Source: W589 sp964611805
GTDB lineage: Bacteria; Chloroflexota; Dehalococcoidia; Dehalococcoidales; Fen-1064
DNA: 36,655 nucleotides
Assembly: GCA_964611805.1 (NCBI GenBank)
Contig: CAZTBG010000018.1
Span: 1-36,655, forward strand
Reading direction: 5' to 3'
Each line of letters starts with the position of its first letter. Positions within the stretch are counted from its first letter, which is position 1. The notes below the pieces were generated by a model. That model searched no databases, was not told the DNA's origin, and was given only the letters and a program-made list of their open reading frames with translations. This document shows, piece after piece, positions 29,503 through 36,655 of the stretch. Position numbers and translations under genes: made by a program.

Positions 29503-29574
29503 TGAAGGGGTTTCACCCCTTCATCACTCATCTTCCCCCTCTCCTTAAAAGGAGAGGGGTTCACCCTGAAGGGT
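29503..29574 (+). repeat. Dispersed two-hairpin repeat downstream of guaA
   Basis: Hairpin B is TGAAGGGGT (29503-29511) with ACCCCTTCA (29515-29523). Hairpin A is an 11-base perfect stem (29536-29546 with 29549-29559). A further small stem ACCCT/AGGGT follows at 29563-29574. The order and spacing match the copies near 13470, 15350 and 26200. It starts nine bases after the guaA stop and could also serve as its transcript end. Confidence 0.8.
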
Positions 29575-29652
29575 TCTCCCTGAAGGGGACACAGGGGGTG
29601 AGGATAGTCAGAGGAAAACCACCAGGGGTAGGAACGAGCGAGGCGAGGTAGC

Positions 29653-30405
29653 ATGGCAGAGCAGAGGGTCATCCTGATTACGGGTTCATCGAGGGGTATC
29701 GGGGCAGGTCTTGCAGAACACTTCGCCGGCAAGGGCTTCAGGGTGGTAATTAACTACTCGAAGTCTGACGAGGAAGCCGGCAGGCTACATCGCAAAATCG
29801 TAAGTACTGTAGACCCGGATAGTGTCATGCTGGTCAAGGCTGACGTGGCGAAGAGAGCGGACGTCAGGGACATGTTTGACAGAATCGTGGCGAGCTATGG
29901 GGAAGTGGATGTATTGGTCAACAACGCCGGAATCAACCTTGACGGGCCGTTCCTGGAAATGACGGATGAGCAATGGCAGCGGGTCATTGACACGAATCTG
30001 ACTGGTACCTTCATCTGCTCCCAGGAGTTTGCCCTTCGCTTCAAGGGCCAAACCGGCCATATAATAAACGTCGGGGCTACTACCGGTGTTCGGGGGAGGA
30101 AGAACGGCTGCAACTATTGTTGCTCCAAAGCCGGGGTCATGAACCTCACGAAGTGCCTCGCGCTGGAATTGGCGCCCCGGATACTGGTGAATTGTGTCGT
30201 GCCCGGGTTCATTGAGACCGAAGAAGTGATGACGAGGTACAATCTTTATAACAAAGAGAATTACGATACTGCTGTCTCAGAGACACCCATGGGGAGATTG
30301 GGAACGACTCACGACATTTCGGTAATGGTGGACTTCATCATTAGCGGTTCTGAATATGTTACGGGACAGAGCTTCTTTGTGAATGGCGGCTACTTCCTGT
30401 ATTAG
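29653..30405 (+). CDS. Short-chain dehydrogenase/reductase with missing catalytic serine
   Basis: This 250-residue Rossmann-fold protein of the FabG-like classical SDR family has TGSSRGIG (10-17, nucleotide binding), NNAG (90-93), catalytic Tyr155 and Lys159 in YCCSK, and a C-terminal FFVNGGY. The position that normally holds the catalytic Ser, 13 residues before the Tyr, is Ala142 within NVGATTGVRG, with Thr143 and Thr144 next to it. The substrate is unknown. It lies between guaA and purD on the same strand without clear links to either pathway. Confidence 0.88.
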   Translation: MAEQRVILITGSSRGIGAGLAEHFAGKGFRVVINYSKSDEEAGRLHRKIVSTVDPDSVMLVKADVAKRADVRDMFDRIVASYGEVDVLVNNAGINLDGPFLEMTDEQWQRVIDTNLTGTFICSQEFALRFKGQTGHIINVGATTGVRGRKNGCNYCCSKAGVMNLTKCLALELAPRILVNCVVPGFIETEEVMTRYNLYNKENYDTAVSETPMGRLGTTHDISVMVDFIISGSEYVTGQSFFVNGGYFLY

Positions 30406-30447
30406 GTGGGAGAGGATGGCCGGAGTAAAAACACCAGGGGGTAAAAC

Positions 30448-31722
30448 TTGAAGATACTGGTCGTTGGTGGCGGTGCCCGTGAGCATACCATCGTCTGGAA
30501 GCTGGCGCAGAGTCCACATACCACGCAGCTCTTTGCCGCTCCGGGTAATGCCGGCACTGCTCTAATTGCCCGAAACCTTGACATCAAAGACACTGACATT
30601 AATTCTCTGGCGGGAGCTGTAAAGCGGGAAGGTATTGAGCTGGTGGTCGTTGGGCCGGAGACACCGCTGGCAGCCGGTGTTGTCGACCACTTTCAGTCCC
30701 TCGGTGTCCCTGTTTTCGGGCCGACCAGACAGGCCACCGAGATAGAGTCGAGTAAGGTTTTTGCTAAGGAGCTGATGCAGAAGTATGGCATCCCCTGTGC
30801 CAAAAGCGTCGCCTTCTCTGATTATGCCGAGGCAAAACGCTATGTCGAGCAGCAGACACCACCGATTGTGATTAAGGCCGATGGGCTGGCGGCGGGTAAA
30901 GGGGTAGTTGTCGCTGAGTCCGTCTCACAGGCCCTGGAAACGCTCACCCGCTTTATGGAAGAGAAAAGCCTGGGGGTGTCCGGGGAGAGAGTGGTAATCG
31001 AGGAGCACCTGTCCGGTCGGGAGATGAGTGCCTTTGTCTTTACCGATGGTCAGAACGTACTCCCGCTGGCTTACGCCTGTGACTATAAACGGGTGTATGA
31101 TGGTGACGGTGGGCCGAATACCGGCGGCATGGGCAGCTACAGCCCACCGCCGTTCCTTACCCCGGAGCTGGCGGATACTATACAGGAGACCATAATGGAG
31201 CCGGCAGTGAAGGCCATGGCGAAGGAAGACAGGCCTTACCGGGGAGTCCTCTATGGCGGTCTGATGATTACTTCCGAGGGCCCGAAGGTAATCGAGTTTA
31301 ATGCCCGTATGGGCGACCCGGAAACACAGGTCGTGTTACCCCTGCTTGAGACTGACCTGCTAGAAATTATGCTGGCGGTAATCAATGGCAACCTTGACCG
31401 TGCAGAAGTCACGCTCCATAATGGCGCCTGTGTCGGTGTAGCGATGGCGTCTGGTGGGTACCCCATTAGTTACCAGACAGGCTATCCTGTCACCGGCCTT
31501 GATGACATTGATGAAGGCGTGCTGGTGTTCCATGCCGGGACAAAGCTTGCCGATGAGGGGCAGGTGGTCACCAGTGGTGGCCGTGTCCTGACGGTGGTGG
31601 CTAAAGGCAGGACCATAGGTGAGGCCAGGGAGAAGGTCTATGACAATATCTTGCGGATTCACTTTGACGGCTGTCACTATCGGAAGGATATTGCCCTTCG
31701 TGAATTAAAACCCTATTCTTGA
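30448..31722 (+). CDS. purD: Phosphoribosylamine-glycine ligase
   Basis: This 424-residue ATP-grasp enzyme joins glycine to phosphoribosylamine (step 2 of purine synthesis). MKILVVGGGAREHTIVWKL, KADGLAAGKGVVVAES (ATP-grasp loop), DYKRVYDGDGGPNTGGMGSYSP and FNARMGDPETQVVLPLLE are all family signatures. The start is TTG at 30448 with AGGGGG 6 bases upstream; no better start fits, because the GGG motif comes immediately after. It leads a purD-purE-purB cluster. Confidence 0.95.
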   Translation: MKILVVGGGAREHTIVWKLAQSPHTTQLFAAPGNAGTALIARNLDIKDTDINSLAGAVKREGIELVVVGPETPLAAGVVDHFQSLGVPVFGPTRQATEIESSKVFAKELMQKYGIPCAKSVAFSDYAEAKRYVEQQTPPIVIKADGLAAGKGVVVAESVSQALETLTRFMEEKSLGVSGERVVIEEHLSGREMSAFVFTDGQNVLPLAYACDYKRVYDGDGGPNTGGMGSYSPPPFLTPELADTIQETIMEPAVKAMAKEDRPYRGVLYGGLMITSEGPKVIEFNARMGDPETQVVLPLLETDLLEIMLAVINGNLDRAEVTLHNGACVGVAMASGGYPISYQTGYPVTGLDDIDEGVLVFHAGTKLADEGQVVTSGGRVLTVVAKGRTIGEAREKVYDNILRIHFDGCHYRKDIALRELKPYS

Positions 31723-31767
31723 CGTTACCATTACCCCCTGCACTTGATAGAAGGGGTATACATAGGG
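31711..31767 (+). other. Possible RNA stem around the purD stop and purE leader
   Basis: CCCTAT (31711-31716) pairs with ATAGGG (31762-31767), and inside it TACCCC (31732-31737) pairs with GGGGTA (31753-31758). The structure would enclose the purD stop codon and end just before the purE start region. It could be chance. Confidence 0.25.
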
Positions 31768-31779
31768 TAAAGTGGTGCT

Positions 31780-32244
31780 ATGCCGCTAGTAGGTGTAGTA
31801 ATGGGCTCCGAGTCTGACGCCGAGACAATGCAGTCGGCGCTGGATATTCTCACGGAGCTGGACATTGGCTACGAGGTGTCCATAATCTCTGCCCATCGTA
31901 CCCCGGAAAAGGCGAGGGAATACGGGCTTTCGGCACGAGATAACGGGATTGAGGTTATCATAGCCGCTGCTGGCAGGGCTGCCCACCTTCCCGGCGTGCT
32001 TGCCAGTTGGACCACGCTGCCTGTCATCGGCGTGCCGCTGGCAAGTGGCGAACTGAATGGTGTTGATGCACTCTACTCGATAGTTCAGATGCCTGCGGGA
32101 ATACCGGTAGCCTGCATGGCTTTGGGAAGCGCCGGAGCCAAGAATGCCGCCTATCTGGCAGCCGAGATACTGGGGCTGAAACATGAAAACATACGGGCGG
32201 CTTATGACAAATACCGCAGCCGGCTCAGGGAGGGTGGCAAATGA
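31780..32244 (+). CDS. purE: N5-carboxyaminoimidazole ribonucleotide mutase
   Basis: This 154-residue class I PurE moves the carboxyl group of N5-CAIR to make CAIR. VVMGSESDAETM, ISAHRTPEKAREY and IIAAAGRAAHLPGVLAS are the catalytic and binding segments, with ALGSAGAKNAAYLAAEIL at the end. A PurE of this class works with PurK, which is not in the window. Its stop overlaps the purB ATG by four bases. Confidence 0.95.
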   Translation: MPLVGVVMGSESDAETMQSALDILTELDIGYEVSIISAHRTPEKAREYGLSARDNGIEVIIAAAGRAAHLPGVLASWTTLPVIGVPLASGELNGVDALYSIVQMPAGIPVACMALGSAGAKNAAYLAAEILGLKHENIRAAYDKYRSRLREGGK

Positions 32245-33596
32245 TTGAGCGCTATTCCCGTCCTGCGATGGAGCGAGTATGGTCGGACGAGAACAAATTT
32301 ACCCGCTGGCTGGATGTTGAGATTGCTGTCTGTGAAGCCTGGGCCGAGCTGGGTGTTATCCCAAGAAAAGCCATCCCCAAGATTAAAATGGCCCGGGTAG
32401 ACCTCAAACGCATGGCGGAGATTCTCCAGGAAACCCACCATGACATGACCGCTTTCCTGGGAGCCGTGGCTGAGAGCCTCGGCAGTGAGTCGCGTTTTAT
32501 TCATCTCGGGATGACCTCATCGGATGTGATGGATACTGCCCTCAGCCTGCAGCTTACAGAAGCGGCGGAGTTGATAGATGATGATATCAGGGAATTGATA
32601 GCTGTCCTGGCGGAAAAGGCACTCAAATATAAATACACCCCGATGGCTGGTCGTACCCATGGTGTTCATGCCGAGCCGATTTCTTTCGGGCTAAAGCTGG
32701 CGTTGTGGGTTGAAGAAATGAACCGGGGTCGACGCCGTTTCAATGAAGCCAGGCGTGAAATCTCCGTCGGCAAGATTTCCGGGGCGGTTGGTACCTACGC
32801 CACGCTGTCCCCTGAGCTTGAAGAAAAGGCTTGTGCTCGACTGGGACTGGCCCCAGCGCCAGTATCCAGCCAGGTCCTGCAGCGTGACCGCCATGCTCAG
32901 TTCCTCGCCTCCCTGGCGATACTTGCCAGTTCACTGGAGAAGTTTGCTACGGAAATCAGAGGATTACAGCGCACGGAGGTGCGTGAGGTGGAAGAGCCTT
33001 TCAGTGCCGGCCAGACCGGTTCGTCAGCAATGCCTCACAAGCGTAATCCCGAACTGTGTGAGCGGGTCTGCGGACTGGCGCGGCTGGTGCGAGGTTATGC
33101 TCTGACTGCCATGGAGAACATCGCCCTCTGGCACGAACGAGACATCAGCCATTCCTCTGCCGAACGTGTTATCCTGCCGGATGCCTGTCTGGTGGTTGAC
33201 TACATACTGGCCACTTTCACCGCAGTAATGGAGGGACTGCAGGTGTACCCGGAGCGGATGAAGAAGAACATGGATATCACCAAAGGGCTGCTATTTTCGC
33301 AACGGGTCTTGCTGGCTTTGATTGACAAGGGGCTGGACCGCCAGCAGGCTTATAAACTGGTACAGCGGAATGCCATGGAGGCGTGGAGGCGGAATAAGAG
33401 GTTCCTCACTCTGCTGAGGGCTGACCCTGAAGTTGTTGCTGTTCTGCCCGCCGATGAACTGGAGCCATTGTTTGATTATCAGTATTATTTACGCTACGTG
33501 GATGATATTTTCGGGCGACTGGGCATCACTGAGGCCCAGTGGAAGGACAAGACCGGGAAAGCGGAGCCCGGTGCCCTGGCGCCTCGTGCTATTTGA
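32241..33596 (+). CDS. purB: Adenylosuccinate lyase
   Basis: This 451-residue member of the fumarase/aspartase superfamily releases fumarate from SAICAR and adenylosuccinate. LGMTSSDVMDTA (89-100), GRTHGVHAEP (137-146, catalytic His) and the mobile signature loop SSAMPHKRNP (261-270) are intact. It overlaps purE by four bases (ATGA), so the two are coupled. The short overlap, the order purE-purB and the length are typical. Confidence 0.96.
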   Translation: MIERYSRPAMERVWSDENKFTRWLDVEIAVCEAWAELGVIPRKAIPKIKMARVDLKRMAEILQETHHDMTAFLGAVAESLGSESRFIHLGMTSSDVMDTALSLQLTEAAELIDDDIRELIAVLAEKALKYKYTPMAGRTHGVHAEPISFGLKLALWVEEMNRGRRRFNEARREISVGKISGAVGTYATLSPELEEKACARLGLAPAPVSSQVLQRDRHAQFLASLAILASSLEKFATEIRGLQRTEVREVEEPFSAGQTGSSAMPHKRNPELCERVCGLARLVRGYALTAMENIALWHERDISHSSAERVILPDACLVVDYILATFTAVMEGLQVYPERMKKNMDITKGLLFSQRVLLALIDKGLDRQQAYKLVQRNAMEAWRRNKRFLTLLRADPEVVAVLPADELEPLFDYQYYLRYVDDIFGRLGITEAQWKDKTGKAEPGALAPRAI

Positions 33597-33645
33597 TTTG
33601 AGTCAGGTCTGCCGATAATTTTCCCGAATCCCTGGTGGCGGAGCG

Positions 33646-34344
33646 ATGCGGTCTAGTGAAATCATACCCGGTGTCTATCAGCTGACAAGCGGCGGTACCA
33701 ACCTGTTTGTCATTGCCGGGGAAAAAATAACACTGATTGATACAGGGCTTCCTGGCAGTTATAACGGTATAATGAATTTCCTGCATCGTATTGGACGCTC
33801 GGTGGAGGATATCGGTTCAATTATCATTACCCACAACCATATCGACCACATTGGTGCTGTACAGGACCTGCGGAGGTTCGCCGATATAAGGGTCTTCATG
33901 CATAAGGCAGGCATGGCTGAATCTGACACCGACCCGTCCTATCCCGAAGGTTTAGGTCGGCTATTGCGTATTCCCTTTCTGCACCGTGTCCGCAGGCATT
34001 TCGTGCTTGAGCCCGGAGATGTCGATGTGCAGCTGGAGGGTGGTGAGACACTTGAGCTGCTGGGCGGTCTCGAGGTTGTTCCTACTCCGGGGCATACGCC
34101 AGGCAGTATTTGTCTCTATGCTCCCGGCCCAAAATTGATGTTTGTCGGTGACGCCCTGCAAAGGCGCCGTAAAAAGCTCCGATTGCCAGCGAAGATGGTG
34201 AGCACTGACCTGGTAGCAGCCGTAGCCTCAGTGAAGAAGATGGCCGAGCTTGCCCCTGAAATTATCTGCTTCGGGCACGGGAAGCCGTTATTCGAGGATG
34301 CTCATAGCAGGTTACTGGCGCTCATCGAGCACAGTGGGGGTTGA
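33646..34344 (+). CDS. MBL-fold metallo-hydrolase
   Basis: This 232-residue metallo-beta-lactamase-fold protein keeps the metal motif THNHIDH (62-68: His63, His65, Asp67, His68), His150 in PTPGHTPGS, Asp169 in FVGDA and His211 in GHGKP. That is the full set for a binuclear site. TNLFVIAGEKITLIDTGLPG at the start is the usual substrate-side strand. The substrate is not defined by sequence; glyoxalase II-like or other thioesters and lactones are possible. It follows purB by 49 bases. Confidence 0.9.
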   Translation: MRSSEIIPGVYQLTSGGTNLFVIAGEKITLIDTGLPGSYNGIMNFLHRIGRSVEDIGSIIITHNHIDHIGAVQDLRRFADIRVFMHKAGMAESDTDPSYPEGLGRLLRIPFLHRVRRHFVLEPGDVDVQLEGGETLELLGGLEVVPTPGHTPGSICLYAPGPKLMFVGDALQRRRKKLRLPAKMVSTDLVAAVASVKKMAELAPEIICFGHGKPLFEDAHSRLLALIEHSGG

Positions 34345-34387
34345 CACCGGTTAATGGCATTGACTATCATCAACGAGGTAATTAAGA

Positions 34388-34942
34388 GTGCGGGTGATTA
34401 CTGGTAAGGCCAAAGGATACCTGCTCAAAGTTCCAAAAGGCGTCTACGTTCGTCCGGCAACGGACCTGGTCCGGGGAGCGATTTTTTCGATTCTGGAGAG
34501 CAGTGATGTGAGCTGGGCACGGGTTCTTGACCTGTATGCCGGTAGCGGAGCTCTCGGGATTGAGGCGCTGAGTCGTGGTGCTGGCTGGGTCGATTTTGTT
34601 GACCGTGAAAGGCGCTGTTGTGGTATAATCAAACAGAACTTGGAAAAGACAAAGCTCGGTGATAATGCGCATGTCTATTGCTGCAGTGTTGCCAGAGCTA
34701 TTTCCTTCCTTGATAAGGAGTATAGTATCATACTGATGGACCCTCCCTATGCTGATTTGTCAATAGGTAATGTGTTAGAGCAATTGGCAAGCTCAAGACT
34801 GGTGGGGTTGGGTGCAGTTGTGGTGGTAACACATTCCCCCAGGCTAGCTCTCGATTCTAGCTATGGTGCGTTAAGCCTACTCAAAGAACACCGCCACGGT
34901 GACAGTTGTATCTCAATCTATCAAAGGGGGGACAGAGCGTGA
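34388..34942 (+). CDS. rsmD: 16S rRNA (guanine966-N2)-methyltransferase
   Basis: This 184-residue SAM-dependent methyltransferase modifies G966 of 16S rRNA. MRVITGKAKG at the N terminus, RPATDLVRGAIFSIL, the SAM loop DLYAGSGALGIEALSRGA (48-65) and the catalytic DPPY (118-121) are present. The start is GTG at 34388 with a GAGG about 9 bases upstream. coaD overlaps the stop by four bases, the standard rsmD-coaD arrangement. Confidence 0.94.
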   Translation: MRVITGKAKGYLLKVPKGVYVRPATDLVRGAIFSILESSDVSWARVLDLYAGSGALGIEALSRGAGWVDFVDRERRCCGIIKQNLEKTKLGDNAHVYCCSVARAISFLDKEYSIILMDPPYADLSIGNVLEQLASSRLVGLGAVVVVTHSPRLALDSSYGALSLLKEHRHGDSCISIYQRGDRA

Positions 34943-35424
34943 CAATCGCAGTTTACCCTGGCAGCTTCGACCCGGTGACGAACGGACATATCGACATTGC
35001 AACTAGGGCAGCCCAGCTTTTCGATAAGCTGGTTATCGGGGTATACGATACCCCGGACAAGCGCATTCTCTTTTCTACAGAGGAGAGAGTAGAGTTGACA
35101 AGGCTTGCGTTGAAGAAGATTCCTAATATCGAGGTGACCTCATTCGATGGCCTGACTGTGGATTTTGCCATGAAGGTTGGGGCAAAGGTCCTGGTGCGTG
35201 GTCTGAGAATGGTTACCGACTTCGAGCGGGAATTTGAGATGTCACTGATGAATAAGAAGCTGTACCCCGACCTGGAGCTGATCTGCCTGATGACCGGCCT
35301 TCAATACCAGTTCCTCAGTTCCAGCCTGCTCAAGGAGGTAGCCGGCCTGGGTGGTGATATCCGGAACCTGGTCCCGGAATTTGTCGCTTCGGCCTTAAAA
35401 GAGAAACTTGGCGGCGGCCAGTAA
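34939..35424 (+). CDS. coaD: Phosphopantetheine adenylyltransferase
   Basis: This 161-residue nucleotidyltransferase makes dephospho-CoA from 4'-phosphopantetheine and ATP. PGSFDPVTNGH (7-17) is the T/HxGH-type active site, and LVRGLRMVTDFEREFEM and QFLSSSLLKEVA are the further signatures. The frame extends to 34906, but the GTG at 34939, overlapping the rsmD stop by four bases (GTGA) with GGGGGG 9 bases before it, gives the family's usual N terminus. Confidence 0.95.
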   Translation: MTIAVYPGSFDPVTNGHIDIATRAAQLFDKLVIGVYDTPDKRILFSTEERVELTRLALKKIPNIEVTSFDGLTVDFAMKVGAKVLVRGLRMVTDFEREFEMSLMNKKLYPDLELICLMTGLQYQFLSSSLLKEVAGLGGDIRNLVPEFVASALKEKLGGGQ

Positions 35425-35469
35425 AATATTGAAGGGGGGACTTCCCCAAGTAAGAAGGAGGCATACTTC

Positions 35470-35676
35470 ATGGCGTACAAGATTACGGACGAGTGCATTA
35501 GTTGCGGGGCTTGTGAGCCAGAGTGTCCCAACGAGGCAATCAGCGAGGGCGAGACTATTTACGTCATTGACTTCAACAAGTGTACCGAGTGCGTTGGTTT
35601 CTATGACAGCTCCAGATGTGCTGAGATTTGTCCGGTGGATGCTTGTGTTCCTGACCCCGACCATCCAAGAAAGTAG
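35470..35676 (+). CDS. 2[4Fe-4S] ferredoxin
   Basis: This 68-residue ferredoxin has two cluster motifs. The first is C9-x2-C12-x2-C15-x3-C19-P. The second is C38-x2-C41-x8-C50-x3-C54-P; C59 lies beyond it. The eight-residue insertion between the second and third cysteines of motif two (VGFYDSSR) marks the Allochromatium (Alvin) type, whose clusters have very low potentials, as I recall. It serves as a cytoplasmic electron carrier. AGGAGG lies 9 bases before the ATG. It follows coaD by 45 bases. Confidence 0.93.
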   Translation: MAYKITDECISCGACEPECPNEAISEGETIYVIDFNKCTECVGFYDSSRCAEICPVDACVPDPDHPRK

Positions 35677-35774
35677 TAACGCTCATGGGATAAGTAGAAG
35701 GCACCCTATCCGTACCAGACCTCTTCTGTTTCACGCCCAGCATAGGTAGATACAAATCGTTTGGTAAACAGGCC

Positions 35775-35803
35775 AGCGGGGGTTTGAGAAAACAACCCCC
35801 GCT
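35775..35803. terminator. Bidirectional terminator between the ferredoxin gene and proC
   Basis: AGCGGGGGTT (35775-35784) pairs perfectly with AACCCCCGCT (35794-35803) around a 9-base loop, between two convergent genes. On the plus strand TTGGTTTGG follows. On the minus strand only a mixed sequence follows, so it works best for the plus-strand transcript. Confidence 0.65.
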
Positions 35804-35822
35804 TGGTTTGGCCTATGGAAAC

Positions 35823-36623
35823 TTAGTTACCCAGTTGCCTGGCCCTCTCGTATGCGGCCCTTACTGCCCGAGCGATAAGGTCCGTGAAGTTCCCCTGCTC
35901 AAGCTTTTTTAATGCCTCGGCGGTGGTGCCGCCGGGGGAAGTGACCATTCTTCGTAGTTCGGCGGGTTCCCTGCCCGATTCCTCGATGAGTTGACCCGAA
36001 CCGAGTACCGTTGTCAGCACCAGTTCCTGGGCCATATCACGTGACAGGCCCAGCTGTACTGCGGCGTCAACCAGTGCCTCAACGAAGAGAAAGAGATAGG
36101 CCGGCCCACTGCCGCTGACGGCGGTAGCCATGTCTATCTGGTCTTCGTCAGCAACGGCAATCTCGTGCCCCAGCGCTCCCAGGATTGTGCTTGCCCATTC
36201 ATTCTGCTGCTCGGTGACCTCGGTGGTGGCTGTCCAGGCCGTCATCCCCTGGCCTATCTGGGCGGGTGTATTGGGCATCGCCCGGACAACTGCCCCGTGC
36301 CCCAATCCCTGACAGATAGTATCGAGCCTGGCTCCGGCGATAATGGATAACACCAGTTGCTCCGGCCTGAGCGACCCCTTAAGCTCAGTCATTACCTCCA
36401 CCAGGTTCTGTGGCTTGATGGCGAGCACGATGATATCAGCACCGGCTACCGCCTGCCGGTTGTCATCGGTCACACTGACTCCATACTCTCTGGCAAGATA
36501 ATGGCGGCGTTCCTGGCTGATATCGCTGACAGTAATGGACTGGACAGTCGTCAGGTGCTTTCCCAGAATCGCCGAAAGCATCGCCCCGCCCATATTGCCG
36601 CCGCCGATGAATGCTATCCTCAT
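35823..36623 (-). CDS. proC: Pyrroline-5-carboxylate reductase
   Basis: This 266-residue enzyme reduces pyrroline-5-carboxylate to proline with NAD(P)H. FIGGGNMGGAML (5-16) is the dinucleotide loop, then LAIKPQ, RAMPNTPAQIGQGMT, and VSGSGPAYLFLFVEALVDA with TSPGGTTAEALKKLEQGN, the C-terminal signature of the family. GAGAGAGG lies upstream of the ATG. The gene is complete. It faces the ferredoxin gene, with a shared hairpin between them. Confidence 0.95.
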   Translation of the reverse strand: MRIAFIGGGNMGGAMLSAILGKHLTTVQSITVSDISQERRHYLAREYGVSVTDDNRQAVAGADIIVLAIKPQNLVEVMTELKGSLRPEQLVLSIIAGARLDTICQGLGHGAVVRAMPNTPAQIGQGMTAWTATTEVTEQQNEWASTILGALGHEIAVADEDQIDMATAVSGSGPAYLFLFVEALVDAAVQLGLSRDMAQELVLTTVLGSGQLIEESGREPAELRRMVTSPGGTTAEALKKLEQGNFTDLIARAVRAAYERARQLGN

Positions 36624-36655
36624 AATTTCTGTCGACCTCTCTCCCTATAACCCTC

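Noticed and set aside
1..36655. tRNA, rRNA or other structured RNA genes
   Set aside because: No cloverleaf-like pattern with CCA-proximal stem or conserved rRNA segment was seen on either strand by eye; a covariance-model scan would be needed to exclude small RNAs.

Overview
The window looks like a scaffold from a metagenome-assembled member of the Chloroflexota, most likely class Dehalococcoidia. The order ilvD-ilvB-ilvN-ilvC-leuA-leuC-leuD-leuB-cimA matches, as I recall it, the branched-chain amino acid locus of Dehalococcoides and relatives. An rsmD-coaD-ferredoxin run and an archease-rtcB pair fit the same group. This placement is an inference from gene content, not a computed phylogeny. 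Two runs of exactly 100 N show that it is a scaffold; one of them is demonstrably a false gap.

Layout. Positions 1-1640 (minus) hold an operon of two unrecognised proteins followed by the start of a thymidylate synthase-like gene cut by the window edge. Positions 1820-3420 (minus) hold a small membrane protein and a lipoprotein. Positions 3840-7925 (plus) hold archease and RtcB (RNA ligation), a zinc-ribbon/OB-fold protein with internal repeats, and a GerW/DUF2953/small-protein cluster. Positions 7950-9311 (minus) hold a second lipoprotein and a MazG-like pyrophosphohydrolase.

Positions 9409-24985 (minus) are a roughly 15.5-kb leucine/isoleucine/valine supraoperon. Citramalate synthase (CimA) supplies 2-oxobutyrate, IlvB/N, IlvC and IlvD run the common ilv steps, and LeuA/C/D/B make the leucine precursor. 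Its 5' end carries a promoter, a 17-codon leader peptide with seven branched-chain codons out of eight, and a strong intrinsic terminator. That is a textbook attenuator, and the leader ATG falls at the predicted transcription start. Genes unrelated to the pathway sit inside the run: a universal stress protein between ilvN and ilvC, and a block between leuC and leuD made of an MGMT/ATL-like gene with an in-frame UGA, an AlbA_2-domain protein and a GNAT-like protein.

Positions 25011-26138 (minus) hold rpiB and a Sua5/YrdC-type gene. Positions 26382-35676 (plus) hold a two-subunit CoA-transferase, guaA, a short-chain dehydrogenase lacking its usual serine, purD-purE-purB, an MBL-fold hydrolase, rsmD, coaD and a ferredoxin. 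proC (minus) closes the window, converging on a terminator.

Intergenic spaces carry a dispersed two-hairpin repeat (four good copies plus diverged or partial ones) and one 82-bp nested palindromic element. I saw no rRNA, tRNA, CRISPR array, transposase or integrase. The observations most worth following are the ilv attenuator with its apparently leaderless leader peptide, the UGA at an expected cysteine position in the MGMT-like gene, the two-hairpin repeat family, and the false gap inside ilvC.
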